From Sulfurimonas sp. (GTDB lineage: Bacteria; Campylobacterota; Campylobacteria; Campylobacterales; Sulfurimonadaceae), in contig JALSMC010000325.1 of the NCBI GenBank assembly GCA_026987995.1, forward strand, positions 1 through 29,339: a stretch of DNA of 29,339 nt, given 5' to 3'. A program made the translations under genes and the position numbers. Shown here piece after piece: positions 6,162-14,732 of this stretch (position 1 is the first letter of the stretch; each line of letters starts with the position of its first letter). The notes beneath the pieces were generated by a model. That model did no database searches. It saw nothing but the letters and a program-made list of their open reading frames with translations, and had not been told where the DNA came from.

Positions 6162-6167
6162 TATAAT
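6162..6167 (+). promoter_or_regulatory. -10-like box before the thioredoxin-like gene
   Basis: GATATAAT ends 24 bases before the ATG at 6192, in an A-rich 46-base gap. It could give the thioredoxin-like gene and its partner their own transcript in addition to reading through from the YeeE operon. No -35 is evident. Confidence 0.35.
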
Positions 6168-6191
6168 TTAAAAATAAATTCAGGAAATAAC

Positions 6192-6620
6192 ATGAAAAAA
6201 ATAATACTTCTCCTCCTTTTTAGCCTCACACTTTTTGGAGCAAATGTCGATAAGTTTGCACAAGAGATGGGCTTCGAGAGAGACTATAAAACAGCACTAA
6301 CGAGAGCAAATAAAGAGAACAAAATACTTATGATGGTTTTAGGAGCAGACTACTGTCCTTGGTGTCGTAAGTTTGAGAGAAAAACACTTAACTCTTCACT
6401 TCTAAAAAAACGATTACAGACAGAAGTTGTAACACTAGTAGTGGATAAGAAGTTTGATATTGAGACTTTTCCTAAAAAGTTTCAAACACAATTTACACCA
6501 AAAGTCTTTTTTATCAATCCTAAAGACGAGAGTATTATCTTGGATACTACTGGTTACATCAAGAAAAAACACTTTGCAGAGAATTTAGATAACGCGATAC
6601 AACTCTACGGAGATAAATAA
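6192..6620 (+). CDS. Periplasmic thioredoxin-like protein with CPWC motif
   Basis: 142 residues with a signal peptide (about 1-17, cleaved near LFGA). The thioredoxin active site ADYCPWCRKF has Cys55 and Cys58, and the cis-proline is in FTPKVFF (Pro103). It is close to the SoxW/thioredoxin_7 type found in sulfur oxidisers, which keep partner cysteines of periplasmic sulfur carriers reduced. Its place after the DsrE-like gene suggests that role here, which is inference. AGGAAA lies just before the ATG. The stop overlaps the next start in TAATG. Confidence 0.8.
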   Translation: MKKIILLLLFSLTLFGANVDKFAQEMGFERDYKTALTRANKENKILMMVLGADYCPWCRKFERKTLNSSLLKKRLQTEVVTLVVDKKFDIETFPKKFQTQFTPKVFFINPKDESIILDTTGYIKKKHFAENLDNAIQLYGDK

Positions 6621-7066
6621 TGAAAAAACTTTTCCTACTCCTTTTTGTTACAGTTATAAGTGTAAACGCAGCTGGTTTTTGGACACTGACAGGCTTAGAA
6701 AAAGCAAATGTATATGTTAAAAATGATGTTTCACTTTTAGCACCAGACACCATAAAAACTATCAAAACAAAAATGTACAAAACACTAAAGAACTTAGGTA
6801 TAAAAATGAAAGTACAAGATAGCCCTACTCTTATGTTTGCATTAGAAGATTTAGATGATGATGGGACCCATTATGTGTATGTTAGACTTGCTCTTGGTGA
6901 AGAAGTGCAAACATTTAGAGCAGATAAAAGTTCTACTTTTGCTCTTACCTATTCAGCAAATGACTTTATAGATGTAGATAGAGATGAGCTTGATAGTGGT
7001 GTTTTAGAAAGTGTCGATTTTTTACTTTCACAATTTTCTGAACACTTTAACGACGACAAAGATTAA
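6620..7066 (+). CDS. Secreted protein of unknown function
   Basis: 148 residues with a signal peptide (MKKLFLLLFVTVISVNAA, cleaved near 17). The mature part has alternating strands and helices, with acidic stretches (LEDLDDDGTHYVYVRL near 77, DFIDVDRDELDSG near 117) and no cysteine, so it is not itself a sulfur carrier. It begins within the stop codon of the thioredoxin-like gene and is presumably its partner or substrate. I do not recognise the family. Confidence 0.7.
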   Translation: MKKLFLLLFVTVISVNAAGFWTLTGLEKANVYVKNDVSLLAPDTIKTIKTKMYKTLKNLGIKMKVQDSPTLMFALEDLDDDGTHYVYVRLALGEEVQTFRADKSSTFALTYSANDFIDVDRDELDSGVLESVDFLLSQFSEHFNDDKD

Positions 7067-7105
7067 TTATATTCTCAAAAGGGTATAATCATACAATGTC
7101 TTTCT

Positions 7106-7187
7106 CAAAAACTTCTGTTTTTGTAGCTTTAGGGGGTTGTAGGGACTTATGTCCTTACGACTATAATGGACTTTGTTCATTATAGTC
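7106..7187 (+). repeat. Three tandem hairpins upstream of cdsA (REP-like element)
   Basis: Hairpin 1 is CAAAAAC-TTCT-GTTTTTG (7106-7123). Hairpin 2 is an 11-bp stem with two G-T pairs around TTAT (7136-7161, arms GTTGTAGGGAC and GTCCTTACGAC). Hairpin 3 has a perfect 10-bp stem GACTATAATG/CATTATAGTC, extendable to 12 with a G-T pair, around CTTTG (7159-7187). Hairpins 2 and 3 share the bases GAC (7159-7161). No T-run follows, so this is not an ordinary terminator. The form fits a repetitive extragenic palindrome or a structured leader for cdsA; a TATAAT at 7084-7089 could start transcription just upstream. Confidence 0.6.
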
Positions 7188-7213
7188 TATATAAATAGTA
7201 TTTAGGAATTTTT

Positions 7214-7969
7214 ATGAGTATGTTTGAAGATCACAAAGAGCGAATAGTAACAGGTTTCGCACTTTTAGCCGCTGTTATTGTCATAGGTTTAATAGATAAC
7301 TTTTTTGTAATGTGGCTTGTTTTTGGTGGTGTTTACCTACTGGCATTTAAAGAAGCGGTAAAACTCTTTGAAGTGCAAAATGATGGACTGCTACCTTTTG
7401 CAGCCGGACTTTGGCTTGTGGCTGGCGTTTACCCTTATGGTGATGACCTTTTTGTTTTAGCAGGTGTTGCTTATGCAAGTGCTATCGCGTTTAACAAAGA
7501 ACTCGAGTGGAAGGACTTCTTCCCTTTCATCTATCCGACTGCTGGTATACTTTTTATGCTTACAATGTACCAAGAGTATGGGGTACTTTCTCTTCTTTGG
7601 TTACTTGCAGTTGTCGCTCTTACAGATGTTGGTGCATATGCCGTTGGTAAAAGTATAGGCAAGACACAGTTTTGCGAGACAAGTCCAAACAAGACTATGG
7701 AAGGTGTTGTTGGTGGTATAGCCGTTGCGACTATCGGTGGTGCATTTTTTGGTCTTGGTGTTGTCGACTTTATGGTTGGCTTTTTTGTAAGTTTCGCTGT
7801 AGCTGTTAGTTCAATTTTCGGTGATTTGTTTGAGTCTTCGTTAAAGAGAGCTGCTGGTGTCAAAGATAGTGGCGACCTACTTCCCGGTCATGGAGGCATA
7901 CTTGACCGCATCGATGGCTACCTTTTTGGTGGGATTGTTATGCTTGTGCTTTTACGCGGTTTAGTCTAG
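7214..7969 (+). CDS. cdsA: Phosphatidate cytidylyltransferase (CDP-diacylglycerol synthase)
   Basis: 251 residues with about seven membrane segments. It makes CDP-diacylglycerol from phosphatidate and CTP in the inner membrane, the branch point to all phospholipids. The family signature is complete: SSIFGDLFESSLKRAAGVKD (199-218), then GDLLPGHGGILDRID (220-234), with the metal-binding Asp204 and the DR pair near the end; TDVGAYAVGK (137-146) and SPNKTMEG (157-164) also match. AGGA (7204-7207) fixes the ATG at 7214. The stop TAG is directly followed by the dxr start. Confidence 0.95.
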   Translation: MSMFEDHKERIVTGFALLAAVIVIGLIDNFFVMWLVFGGVYLLAFKEAVKLFEVQNDGLLPFAAGLWLVAGVYPYGDDLFVLAGVAYASAIAFNKELEWKDFFPFIYPTAGILFMLTMYQEYGVLSLLWLLAVVALTDVGAYAVGKSIGKTQFCETSPNKTMEGVVGGIAVATIGGAFFGLGVVDFMVGFFVSFAVAVSSIFGDLFESSLKRAAGVKDSGDLLPGHGGILDRIDGYLFGGIVMLVLLRGLV

Positions 7970-9040
7970 TTGGTACTTTTAGGTTCAACTGGTTCTATTG
8001 GGATAAATACTCTTCTCGTCGCTTCAAGATTTAACATAAATGTTGAAGTTTTAGTAGCTGGTAAGAACATCAAAGTCTTAAATGAGCAGATAAAAGAACA
8101 CTCCCCAAAAGTAGTTGTAATTGCTGATGAAAAAGACATAAAAAGTGTAAACCATTCTCGTGTTTATGCAGGGAATGAAGCTATTTTACAAGTCATAGCA
8201 GATTCACAAAGTGAGCTTGTAGTCAATGCTTTAGTAGGATTTTTAGGACTTCGTCCAACTCTTAAAGCCATAGAGTGCGGTAAAAAAGTTGCACTTGCAA
8301 ATAAAGAATCACTTGTAGCTGCCGGTTCTTTCATAGACACCTCAAAAATTCAGCCAATAGACAGTGAGCACTTTGGACTTTGGTATCTTCTCCAAGATAG
8401 ACCGATAAGCAAAATGATAATAACCGCTTCAGGTGGTGCCTTTCGTGACTGGGACATCAAAAAACTCCAAAACGCGACACTAGCAGATACACAAAAGCAT
8501 CCAAACTGGTCAATGGGACAAAAGATAACCATAGACTCAGCAACTATGGTAAACAAAATGTTTGAACTTTTAGAAGCGAGATGGCTCTTTGGTGAAGGTC
8601 ATTATGATGCCATCATTGAGACAAAATCACTCATACATGCACTCATAGACTTTAAAGATGGCTCAACAACTGCTCACTTTGCAAATGCGAGTATGCAACT
8701 CCCTATCGCGTTTGCACTTGATAAGCAGATGAATGAGAATATTTTAGAACATGTTGATTTAGTCAAAACTGGTGGCTTAGAATTTAGAGAGATTACTCGT
8801 GATAGATATCCTGTTTGGGAGATAAAAGATGAGTTACTCCAAAACCCAGAAAGAGGACTCATTGTAAATGCAGCGAATGAAGCGGCAATAGAACTCTTTA
8901 TAAACAAAAAAATAGGTTTTATGGATATAAGCAAAAATATTATCAATGCCTATGAAAAGTTTACACAAGTAGCACAAAATATTGATGATGTATTTTTAAT
9001 CGACAAGGAAGTAAGAGCCTATGTTAGGAGTAGTAAATGA
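7970..9040 (+). CDS. dxr: 1-deoxy-D-xylulose 5-phosphate reductoisomerase
   Basis: 356 residues. It converts DXP to MEP with NADPH, the committed step of MEP isoprenoid synthesis. Visible motifs are the NADPH loop GSTGSIG (5-11), ANKESLV (110-116) and the metal/substrate site DSEHFGLW (131-138), then [22 protein letters not shown]. Start is a TTG immediately after the cdsA stop and in the same frame; the family normally begins just before the GSTGSIG loop, so no later start is possible. There is no good Shine-Dalgarno, so translation likely depends on ribosomes finishing cdsA. It overlaps tsaD by four bases (ATGA). Confidence 0.95.
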   Translation: MVLLGSTGSIGINTLLVASRFNINVEVLVAGKNIKVLNEQIKEHSPKVVVIADEKDIKSVNHSRVYAGNEAILQVIADSQSELVVNALVGFLGLRPTLKAIECGKKVALANKESLVAAGSFIDTSKIQPIDSEHFGLWYLLQDRPISKMIITASGGAFRDWDIKKLQNATLADTQKHPNWSMGQKITIDSATMVNKMFELLEARWLFGEGHYDAIIETKSLIHALIDFKDGSTTAHFANASMQLPIAFALDKQMNENILEHVDLVKTGGLEFREITRDRYPVWEIKDELLQNPERGLIVNAANEAAIELFINKKIGFMDISKNIINAYEKFTQVAQNIDDVFLIDKEVRAYVRSSK

Positions 9041-10026
9041 TACTCAGTATAGAAAGTTCATGTGATGATAGTGCAATAGCTATCACTGACATAAAAACAA
9101 AAAAATTACTTTTTCATAAAAAGATAAGTCAAGAGATAGAACATAGTGTTTATGGTGGTGTTGTTCCTGAACTTGCTGCTCGTCTTCATGCAGAAGCACT
9201 ACCTAAGATACTAGAACAAGTAAAAGAGTACTTTCCCAAGCTTAAAGCTGTTGCTGTTACCTCTACTCCTGGGTTAGCTGTAACACTTGTTGAGGGTGTT
9301 ACTATGGCTAAGGCTATCGCTGTGGCATTAGATATCCCTCTCATTGGGGTAAACCACCTCATCGGACATATCTACTCACTTTTCATAGATAAAGAGGAGA
9401 CTCAGTTTCCTCTTACTTGTCTACTTGTGTCAGGTGGACATACTCAAGTGATGGAAGTAAAAAGTCTTACAGAGATAGAGACAGTTGCAAAAAGTATGGA
9501 TGATAGCTTTGGTGAAAGTTTTGACAAAGTGGCTAAGATGATGGGTCTTGGTTATCCAGGTGGACCTCTGATTCAAGAGCTTGCCAAAGATGGTGATAGA
9601 CTTAAACATAACTTTACGGTGCCCTTGCATCAGTCGCCACTCATCGCGTTTAGTTACTCAGGGCTTAAGAATGCAGTGCGTTTAGCCGTTTTAGAAGAAG
9701 AAAAAAATGAAAAGCCTGATTTTGAAGATATAGCAGCTTCATTTGAACATATCGCCACAAAACATTTAACTATGAAACTCAAAAAGTACTTCAAAACTAC
9801 TAGACCAAAAACCTTTGCTATAGTTGGTGGGGCATCAGCAAATTTATATCTTCGCTCACAGATACTAGAACTTCTCAAGCCTCATAATGCAGAGCTAATT
9901 TTAAGTGAACTTAAATACTGTTCTGACAATGCTGCTATGATAGGAAGAGTTGCTGTAGAGATGTACGAGAAAAAGATGTTTACTTCACTAGAAGAGTTAG
10001 ATATAGCCCCAAGAAGTCTTTTATAA
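9037..10026 (+). CDS. tsaD: tRNA N6-threonylcarbamoyladenosine synthase subunit TsaD
   Basis: 329 residues of the Kae1/YgjD family. TsaD transfers threonylcarbamoyl to A37 of ANN-decoding tRNAs, working with TsaB, TsaC and TsaE (not in the window). The ASKHA-type ATP/metal site shows [11 protein letters not shown] (6-16), the metal-binding histidines in NHLIGH (His107 and His111), LLVSGGHTQ near 129, GGPLIQELA, and [11 protein letters not shown] near the end with the conserved Asp. It ends the cdsA-dxr-tsaD run, a gene order I recall from Campylobacter. Confidence 0.95.
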   Translation: MILSIESSCDDSAIAITDIKTKKLLFHKKISQEIEHSVYGGVVPELAARLHAEALPKILEQVKEYFPKLKAVAVTSTPGLAVTLVEGVTMAKAIAVALDIPLIGVNHLIGHIYSLFIDKEETQFPLTCLLVSGGHTQVMEVKSLTEIETVAKSMDDSFGESFDKVAKMMGLGYPGGPLIQELAKDGDRLKHNFTVPLHQSPLIAFSYSGLKNAVRLAVLEEEKNEKPDFEDIAASFEHIATKHLTMKLKKYFKTTRPKTFAIVGGASANLYLRSQILELLKPHNAELILSELKYCSDNAAMIGRVAVEMYEKKMFTSLEELDIAPRSLL

Positions 10027-10129
10027 AACTTAATACTTTATTATAGTAATTTACTTCATTTGAAAATAAGACTGATATTAACCTATTTCAAATATACTTC
10101 TCTCAAAATATTAAAACAAGGAATTGAAT

Positions 10130-10633
10130 ATGGCAACAACTAAATTCAAAGGTACAGATGTAGAGTTATTAGGAAATGAAGTAAACGTAGGAGATAAGGC
10201 ACCAGCAGTTACTGTTGTTAACTCTGATGGTTTAGGTGACGTAGTAGTTGGTGGAGCTACTGGTAAGAAACAACTTATTATCGTTGTTCCTTCTTTAGAT
10301 ACAGGTGTATGTGCTACTGAAACTCGTAACTTCAACCAAAAAGTTGCTGGTCTTACTGGTGTAACTGCAACTATCGTTTCTCTTGACCTTCCATTTGCTT
10401 CTGGACGTTTTTGTCAAGCTGAAGGTATTCAAGACTTAGTTGTTACTTCTGACTTTAGAAACAAAGACTTTGCTAATGCTTATGGTGTACTTCTTGGTGG
10501 TTCAGTTTTAGCTGGTGTAACTTGTCGTGCAATCTTCGTAGTAAATGAAGAAGGTGTTGTAACTTACAAAGAAATCGTTCCAGAAATCACTGAAGAGCCT
10601 AACTACGATGCTGCAATCTCTGCAGTTGCGTAA
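10130..10633 (+). CDS. tpx: Thiol peroxidase (atypical 2-Cys peroxiredoxin)
   Basis: 167 residues. It reduces hydrogen peroxide and lipid hydroperoxides using thioredoxin. The peroxidatic Cys lies in VVPSLDTGVCATET (Cys about 60) and the resolving Cys in SGRFCQAEG (about 94), the standard Tpx pair. The in-frame TTG at 10124 is less likely than the ATG at 10130, which has CAAGGA upstream and begins MATTKFKG as in the family. A TATACT box (10093-10098) gives it its own promoter. Codon choice is more uniform than in neighbouring genes (many GTT, GCT, GGT, ACT), consistent with high expression. Confidence 0.95.
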   Translation: MATTKFKGTDVELLGNEVNVGDKAPAVTVVNSDGLGDVVVGGATGKKQLIIVVPSLDTGVCATETRNFNQKVAGLTGVTATIVSLDLPFASGRFCQAEGIQDLVVTSDFRNKDFANAYGVLLGGSVLAGVTCRAIFVVNEEGVVTYKEIVPEITEEPNYDAAISAVA

Positions 10634-10659
10634 CTAAATTACCCTTTTTTAAAACTTAT

Positions 10660-10689
10660 ATGTAAGACTTTTCAAATAAAGTCTTACAT
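10660..10689. terminator. Perfect 12-bp hairpin after tpx
   Basis: ATGTAAGACTTT (10660-10671) and AAAGTCTTACAT (10678-10689) form a perfect 12-bp stem with a 6-base loop, 27 bases after the tpx stop. A T-run (10645-10650) lies before the stem but none follows, so as a plus-strand terminator it is imperfect. It could instead protect the 3' end of the tpx message. Confidence 0.5.
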
Positions 10690-10769
10690 CCACTTTAACT
10701 TCCAAATCCCTTTAAGAAATCAAACATATTTCTCTGATATAATTGTGTATTATAAAAATGGAGCAAAAA

Positions 10770-11531
10770 ATGAAAAGAATATTAACAAGTTTAGCAGTCG
10801 CTGGTGTTTTTGCATCAACATTGAGTGCAGATTTTGCAAGAGTTGAGATGGGTGGTGGTCTTTGGACAAATACACCATCAGGCACACTCTCTTATGAAGA
10901 TTCCGGAGCTACAGGTCTTTACACATCGAACGAAACATCAAACGGTAGCATCTATGCTTGGATATTAGTAAAACACCCTATTCCAGTTCTTCCTAATATT
11001 CGACTTGAATATACATCTGTAGAAGACGAAGGAGAATCAACAGGTTCTTTTAATGGATTTGTTGCCCCTTTAGGCTCTCCTTCTTCTTTAAAAATAACAC
11101 AATATGATGTTATTCCATATTATAATATCTTAGATAATACATTTTGGATGACAATTGATTTAGGTGTAGATATTAAAATGGCTCAGATTGATTATGCAGC
11201 AGAGGGAGTAACAGTAGCAGGAGTTGCATCATCATCATATGAAGATACTACTTCTTTAGCTATACCACTAGGATATGCAAGAGCAAGAGTTGAAATACCA
11301 GCAACTGATATAGGTTTTGAAGCAGATATAAAATATATCTCTTATAATGCTTCAACCGTTTCTGATTTTCGTATAAAAGTAGATTACACTTTAGGATTTA
11401 TTCCTGTTGTTCAGCCTGCAATTGAAATCGGTTACAGAGCACAAAAATATGATCTTATAAGTGATGATGAAAAAACAAAAATAAACTTAGACTTTTCTGG
11501 TGTTTATGCAGGTTTAATGCTACGTTTCTAA
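10770..11531 (+). CDS. Outer-membrane beta-barrel protein (TIGR04219-like)
   Basis: 253 residues from the ATG at 10770, chosen because GGAG (10760-10763) lies six bases upstream and the signal peptide follows at once (MKRILTSLAVAGVFASTLSA, 1-20); earlier in-frame starts at 10743 and 10758 would add a charged tail before it. The mature chain begins DFARVEMGGGLWTNTPSG, typical of a small family of Campylobacterota and gammaproteobacterial barrels. It alternates aromatic strands and ends GVYAGLMLRF with a terminal Phe, the outer-membrane insertion signal. Function unknown. Its end overlaps the end of the convergent murB by 12 bases. Confidence 0.8.
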   Translation: MKRILTSLAVAGVFASTLSADFARVEMGGGLWTNTPSGTLSYEDSGATGLYTSNETSNGSIYAWILVKHPIPVLPNIRLEYTSVEDEGESTGSFNGFVAPLGSPSSLKITQYDVIPYYNILDNTFWMTIDLGVDIKMAQIDYAAEGVTVAGVASSSYEDTTSLAIPLGYARARVEIPATDIGFEADIKYISYNASTVSDFRIKVDYTLGFIPVVQPAIEIGYRAQKYDLISDDEKTKINLDFSGVYAGLMLRF

Positions 11532-12314
11532 TATAATTATCTCACATTCTAAGAGGATATTAAATTCCTCTTGGACTCTTCTTTTTGCTTCATTTATGAG
11601 CCACATCGCATCTTCAAACTTTCCACCACCCTCTTTAGCACCATTGTTTACAAGAAAGTTAGCATGTTCTTCGCTAAAACACATATCACCTCTCATAACT
11701 CCTTTAAGACCAACAGCCTCTATCAAACGCCCAGCATAATCATCCTCAGGATTTTTAAAACAGCTTCCTGCACTTGGTGTAGAGGGTTGATTACTTCGCA
11801 TCTTTTTAAACATAGCTACTTTATCTAAACTAAAGCCGTGTGTGAGTTTGAAAGTCGCTTCAAGTATTGGCTTGTTTATGTTTGTGTATCTATATCCAAA
11901 TTCAATATCATCTCTGAGTACTTTGCCATCAGTAGTAGTAACATCAAGTAAAACATTAAAAATCTCAAACTCTTTTAGTCCTGCGTTCATATATACAAGA
12001 CCACCAAGTTTACCGGGAAGGTGGGAGAGAAACTCTAAGTTTGCGATGTTATGCTTTTTACAAAAAGAGGCAACTTTACCAGAAGGAGTAGCCCCTCCAA
12101 CTTTTAAAACACCCTCTTCTATCTTAATGTAGTCATACATTTTCGAAAGCATCATAAGTGGGGGTGGATTATTACCAACGAGAGTATTGTTACAGGAGCC
12201 TATTAGATAGTAGTTTTGTATCTCGGAGAAGTCTTCTTCTAAAACTGCTACAGAAACTTCAGAGCCTATTTTAAAAGAAGAATATTTTTTAAAGTTAACT
12301 TGTTTTGTTTTCAT
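11520..12314 (-). CDS. murB: UDP-N-acetylenolpyruvoylglucosamine reductase
   Basis: 264 residues, a cytoplasmic flavoenzyme making UDP-MurNAc for peptidoglycan. Visible motifs are KYSSFKIG (10-17), a shortened FAD-binding region with SCNNTLVGNN (40-49), GKLGGLVYMNAG in place of the usual GSVGGA type, the catalytic serine loop SAGSCFKNP and EEHANFLVNNGA. The length is below that of E. coli MurB (342) and the extra domain-3 insert is absent, as in short type IIb-like enzymes. Its ATG overlaps the fliQ stop by one base. Confidence 0.92.
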   Translation of the reverse strand: MKTKQVNFKKYSSFKIGSEVSVAVLEEDFSEIQNYYLIGSCNNTLVGNNPPPLMMLSKMYDYIKIEEGVLKVGGATPSGKVASFCKKHNIANLEFLSHLPGKLGGLVYMNAGLKEFEIFNVLLDVTTTDGKVLRDDIEFGYRYTNINKPILEATFKLTHGFSLDKVAMFKKMRSNQPSTPSAGSCFKNPEDDYAGRLIEAVGLKGVMRGDMCFSEEHANFLVNNGAKEGGGKFEDAMWLINEAKRRVQEEFNILLECEIIILET

Positions 12315-12580
12315 TACTCAACAAATTCTGGCATAATCTCAAATATATGTCGAGCAAAATCTGTCATCTCGTTAAGCATCCACGGCATAGTAAGTACAAT
12401 AACAATAACAACACCAATAATCTTAGGAATAAAAGAAAGTGTCATTTCATTTATCTGTGTAGTTGCTTGAAATATAGAGACTGCGAGACCTATAAACATA
12501 CCTGTAAGAAGCCCAGGCAGAGCTAGCATAAGTGCTATTTTAAAAGTCTCTACACCGAGTGCTACAAGTTTTGCTTCCAT
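12314..12580 (-). CDS. fliQ: Flagellar biosynthesis protein FliQ
   Basis: 88 residues with two membrane helices (about 14-38 and 52-72). FliQ is a subunit of the FliPQR core of the flagellar type III export gate. The sequence matches the family along its length: LPGLLTGMFIGLAVSIFQATTQI (about 21-43, central motif QATTQINE), then SFIPKIIG and the LTMPWMLN segment. It lies one base after mqnD and overlaps murB, so this flagellar gene is embedded in a metabolic operon instead of a flagellar one, an order I recall in Campylobacter too (fliQ next to murB). Confidence 0.93.
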   Translation of the reverse strand: MEAKLVALGVETFKIALMLALPGLLTGMFIGLAVSIFQATTQINEMTLSFIPKIIGVVIVIVLTMPWMLNEMTDFARHIFEIMPEFVE

Positions 12581-12581
12581 T

Positions 12582-13445
12582 TTATGACTCTCTTAGCTCT
12601 GTATACTCTGTAGGAATAAGATAATCTTCTATGGATACAGGAACATCATAAAACCCATGCTTGTAGCCGAGTTCAAAGAGTTTATCTATCGCTTTGTATT
12701 GGAGTGGACTTAGTGTTATTGACTCATCATTTGCGTAGAGTTCGAGATACTTATCTAGTGTAGGCGCATCTATGCGAACAAGGTCACGTTCAATCAACAT
12801 TGTAGAGAGTCTATCTTTATGGTCTCGTGCCACTTGAACTGCTTTTGTAAGTGTCTCTTCGTAAGCGATGGCTTTAGTCAGAGGAAGTGAACGACGAATC
12901 GCCATACCACCAAGAGGGAGAGGCAGGTCTTTACCTGCTAACTCTTGCCAGATGTCCCACATCTCGCGTTCAACTTCTAACTTCTCATCATAAGTCAAAA
13001 TAGACTCGTGAATCAAAACGCCAGCATGAACAGTACCGTCAATTACAGCCTGTTCTATCTCTAAAAAGTTCATATATGTTATGCGAGCATCAGGATAAGC
13101 GATGCGAAAAAGCATGGCGTTTGTAGTGTGCTCACCACTTAGAGCTACACGGAAGTTACGTTTGAGCTTTTCACCCTTGCGTTTGATGAGTTTAGGTCCA
13201 TAGCCCTCACCAAAACTTACAGCTGTACGAAGTGGAGCATATTCACTTTTGATGTGAGGATACAGAGCAAAACTAATAGCTACAATGTCATAAACACCAT
13301 TAAGAGCATCTTCGTTAAGTGTTTGTATATCTTTTGCAATGTTATCAAAAGTAACACCATCCATACCAACCCAGCCAAATTTAATAGCATAGTACATAAA
13401 AATATCGTCAGCGTCAGGGGAGTGTGCAATAAGTGTTTTTTTCAT
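12582..13445 (-). CDS. mqnD: 1,4-dihydroxy-6-naphthoate synthase (futalosine menaquinone pathway)
   Basis: 287 residues of the MqnA/MqnD periplasmic-binding-protein-like fold. MqnD cleaves cyclic dehypoxanthine futalosine to 1,4-dihydroxy-6-naphthoate. It shows IAHSPDADDIFMYYAI (6-21), DIQTLNEDAL (39-48) and SFGEGYGPKLIKR (77-89), which favour MqnD over MqnA, then SGEHTTNAML with the conserved His near 105. It is the first gene of the mqnD-fliQ-murB run. The pathway supplies the menaquinone used for respiration in this group, which normally lacks the MenF-type route. Confidence 0.9.
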   Translation of the reverse strand: MKKTLIAHSPDADDIFMYYAIKFGWVGMDGVTFDNIAKDIQTLNEDALNGVYDIVAISFALYPHIKSEYAPLRTAVSFGEGYGPKLIKRKGEKLKRNFRVALSGEHTTNAMLFRIAYPDARITYMNFLEIEQAVIDGTVHAGVLIHESILTYDEKLEVEREMWDIWQELAGKDLPLPLGGMAIRRSLPLTKAIAYEETLTKAVQVARDHKDRLSTMLIERDLVRIDAPTLDKYLELYANDESITLSPLQYKAIDKLFELGYKHGFYDVPVSIEDYLIPTEYTELRES

Positions 13446-13536
13446 AAAGTTATTTTAGCCAAATAAGCATTAAAAAAGAATTTACAAATAAGTATGACAA
13501 TTTGCCATATTTTTAATATACTTCTAAAAATTAACA

Positions 13537-13542
13537 TATAAT
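13537..13542 (+). promoter_or_regulatory. -10 box of recA
   Basis: CATATAATTC lies 32 bases before the recA ATG in a T-rich, weakly periodic upstream region (13446-13536). There is no LexA-like palindrome around it, consistent with the absence of a classical SOS box in this lineage. Confidence 0.5.
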
Positions 13543-13573
13543 TCTTCAAAATTTAAAACAAAGTGAGCCCAAG

Positions 13574-14611
13574 ATGGACGCAAACAAACAAAAATCATTA
13601 GACTTAGCGATGAAGCAGATAGATAAAGCTTTTGGAAAAGGTGCATTAATGCGTCTTGGTGATAAAGATATACAACCAATGCAGTCAATAAGTACAGGTT
13701 CACTTGGACTTGACTTAGCTCTAGGAATAGGTGGAGTTCCTCAAGGTCGTGTTGTTGAGATATATGGTCCTGAGTCTTCTGGTAAAACAACACTAGCACT
13801 GCAGATAACTGCACAGTGTCAAAAAAATGATGGAGTTTGTGCTTTTATAGATGCAGAGCACGCACTTGATGTTGTATATGCTAAAAACCTTGGTGTAGAT
13901 GTAGAAAATCTTCTTGTTTCTCAACCCGACTATGGTGAACAAGCCCTTGATATAGTTGAGACTATCGCAAGAAGTGGTGCAGTTAACCTAATCGTAATAG
14001 ATTCAGTTGCAGCACTTACACCAAAAGTAGAACTTGAGGGTGAAATGACAGACCAACAAGTGGGTGTTCAAGCACGACTTATGTCTAAGGCACTTCGTAA
14101 ACTTACAGGTGTCATTTCAAAAATGAACTGTACAGTTATTTTTATCAACCAACTTCGTATGAAAATTGGAATGATGGGTTACGGTTCTCCTGAGACTACA
14201 ACGGGTGGAAATGCTCTAAAGTTTTATGCTTCAGTTCGTATTGATGTTCGTCGTATTGCTTCACTTAAACAAGGTGAGGCTGTCATTGGTAACCGTGTTA
14301 AAGCTAAAGTGATTAAGAACAAGGTTGCACCTCCATTCCGTCAAGCAGAGTTTGACATTATGTTTGGAGAAGGAATAAGTAAAGAGGGTGAGTTAGTTGA
14401 TTATGGTGTAAAGTTAGACATCATTGATAAAGCCGGAGCTTGGTTTGCATATGAAGATAAAAAACTCGGGCAAGGGCGTGAAAATGTTAAACAAAAGTTT
14501 AAAGATGAACCAGAATTAGCACTTGAAATAGAAAACAAAATAAAAGTAGCAATGGGTATTTCTGATGTAATGGTTATGGATACTGCTGCTATTGAAGATT
14601 CTGATGCGTAA
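13574..14611 (+). CDS. recA: Recombinase A
   Basis: 345 residues, a full-length RecA. It coats single-stranded DNA and drives strand exchange. Walker A is GPESSGKTT (65-73), preceded by [20 protein letters not shown]; Walker B is [10 protein letters not shown] (about 139-148). Loop L2 and the [23 protein letters not shown] region (about 191-213) are conserved. The C-terminus ends in an acidic tail (AAIEDSDA). A GTGAG precedes the ATG. It is followed 121 bases later by eno, with the order recA-eno as in Campylobacter. Confidence 0.97.
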   Translation: MDANKQKSLDLAMKQIDKAFGKGALMRLGDKDIQPMQSISTGSLGLDLALGIGGVPQGRVVEIYGPESSGKTTLALQITAQCQKNDGVCAFIDAEHALDVVYAKNLGVDVENLLVSQPDYGEQALDIVETIARSGAVNLIVIDSVAALTPKVELEGEMTDQQVGVQARLMSKALRKLTGVISKMNCTVIFINQLRMKIGMMGYGSPETTTGGNALKFYASVRIDVRRIASLKQGEAVIGNRVKAKVIKNKVAPPFRQAEFDIMFGEGISKEGELVDYGVKLDIIDKAGAWFAYEDKKLGQGRENVKQKFKDEPELALEIENKIKVAMGISDVMVMDTAAIEDSDA

Positions 14612-14732
14612 AATAATTTTACATATTATCTAACTTAAATTTTATAACCTAAATTTTAGTCAACTTTAGATAAAATGCCAAAAAATAGAATGATTTTTAT
14701 AAATTTTGAATAAATCATACAAAGGCAAATAT

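Noticed and set aside
7136..7187. Intrinsic terminator for the upstream genes
   Set aside because: Stems are long but no T-run follows the last one; a terminator reading does not explain three stems.
7081..7200. A CRISPR repeat unit
   Set aside because: The palindromic units differ in sequence and are not regularly spaced with unique spacers.
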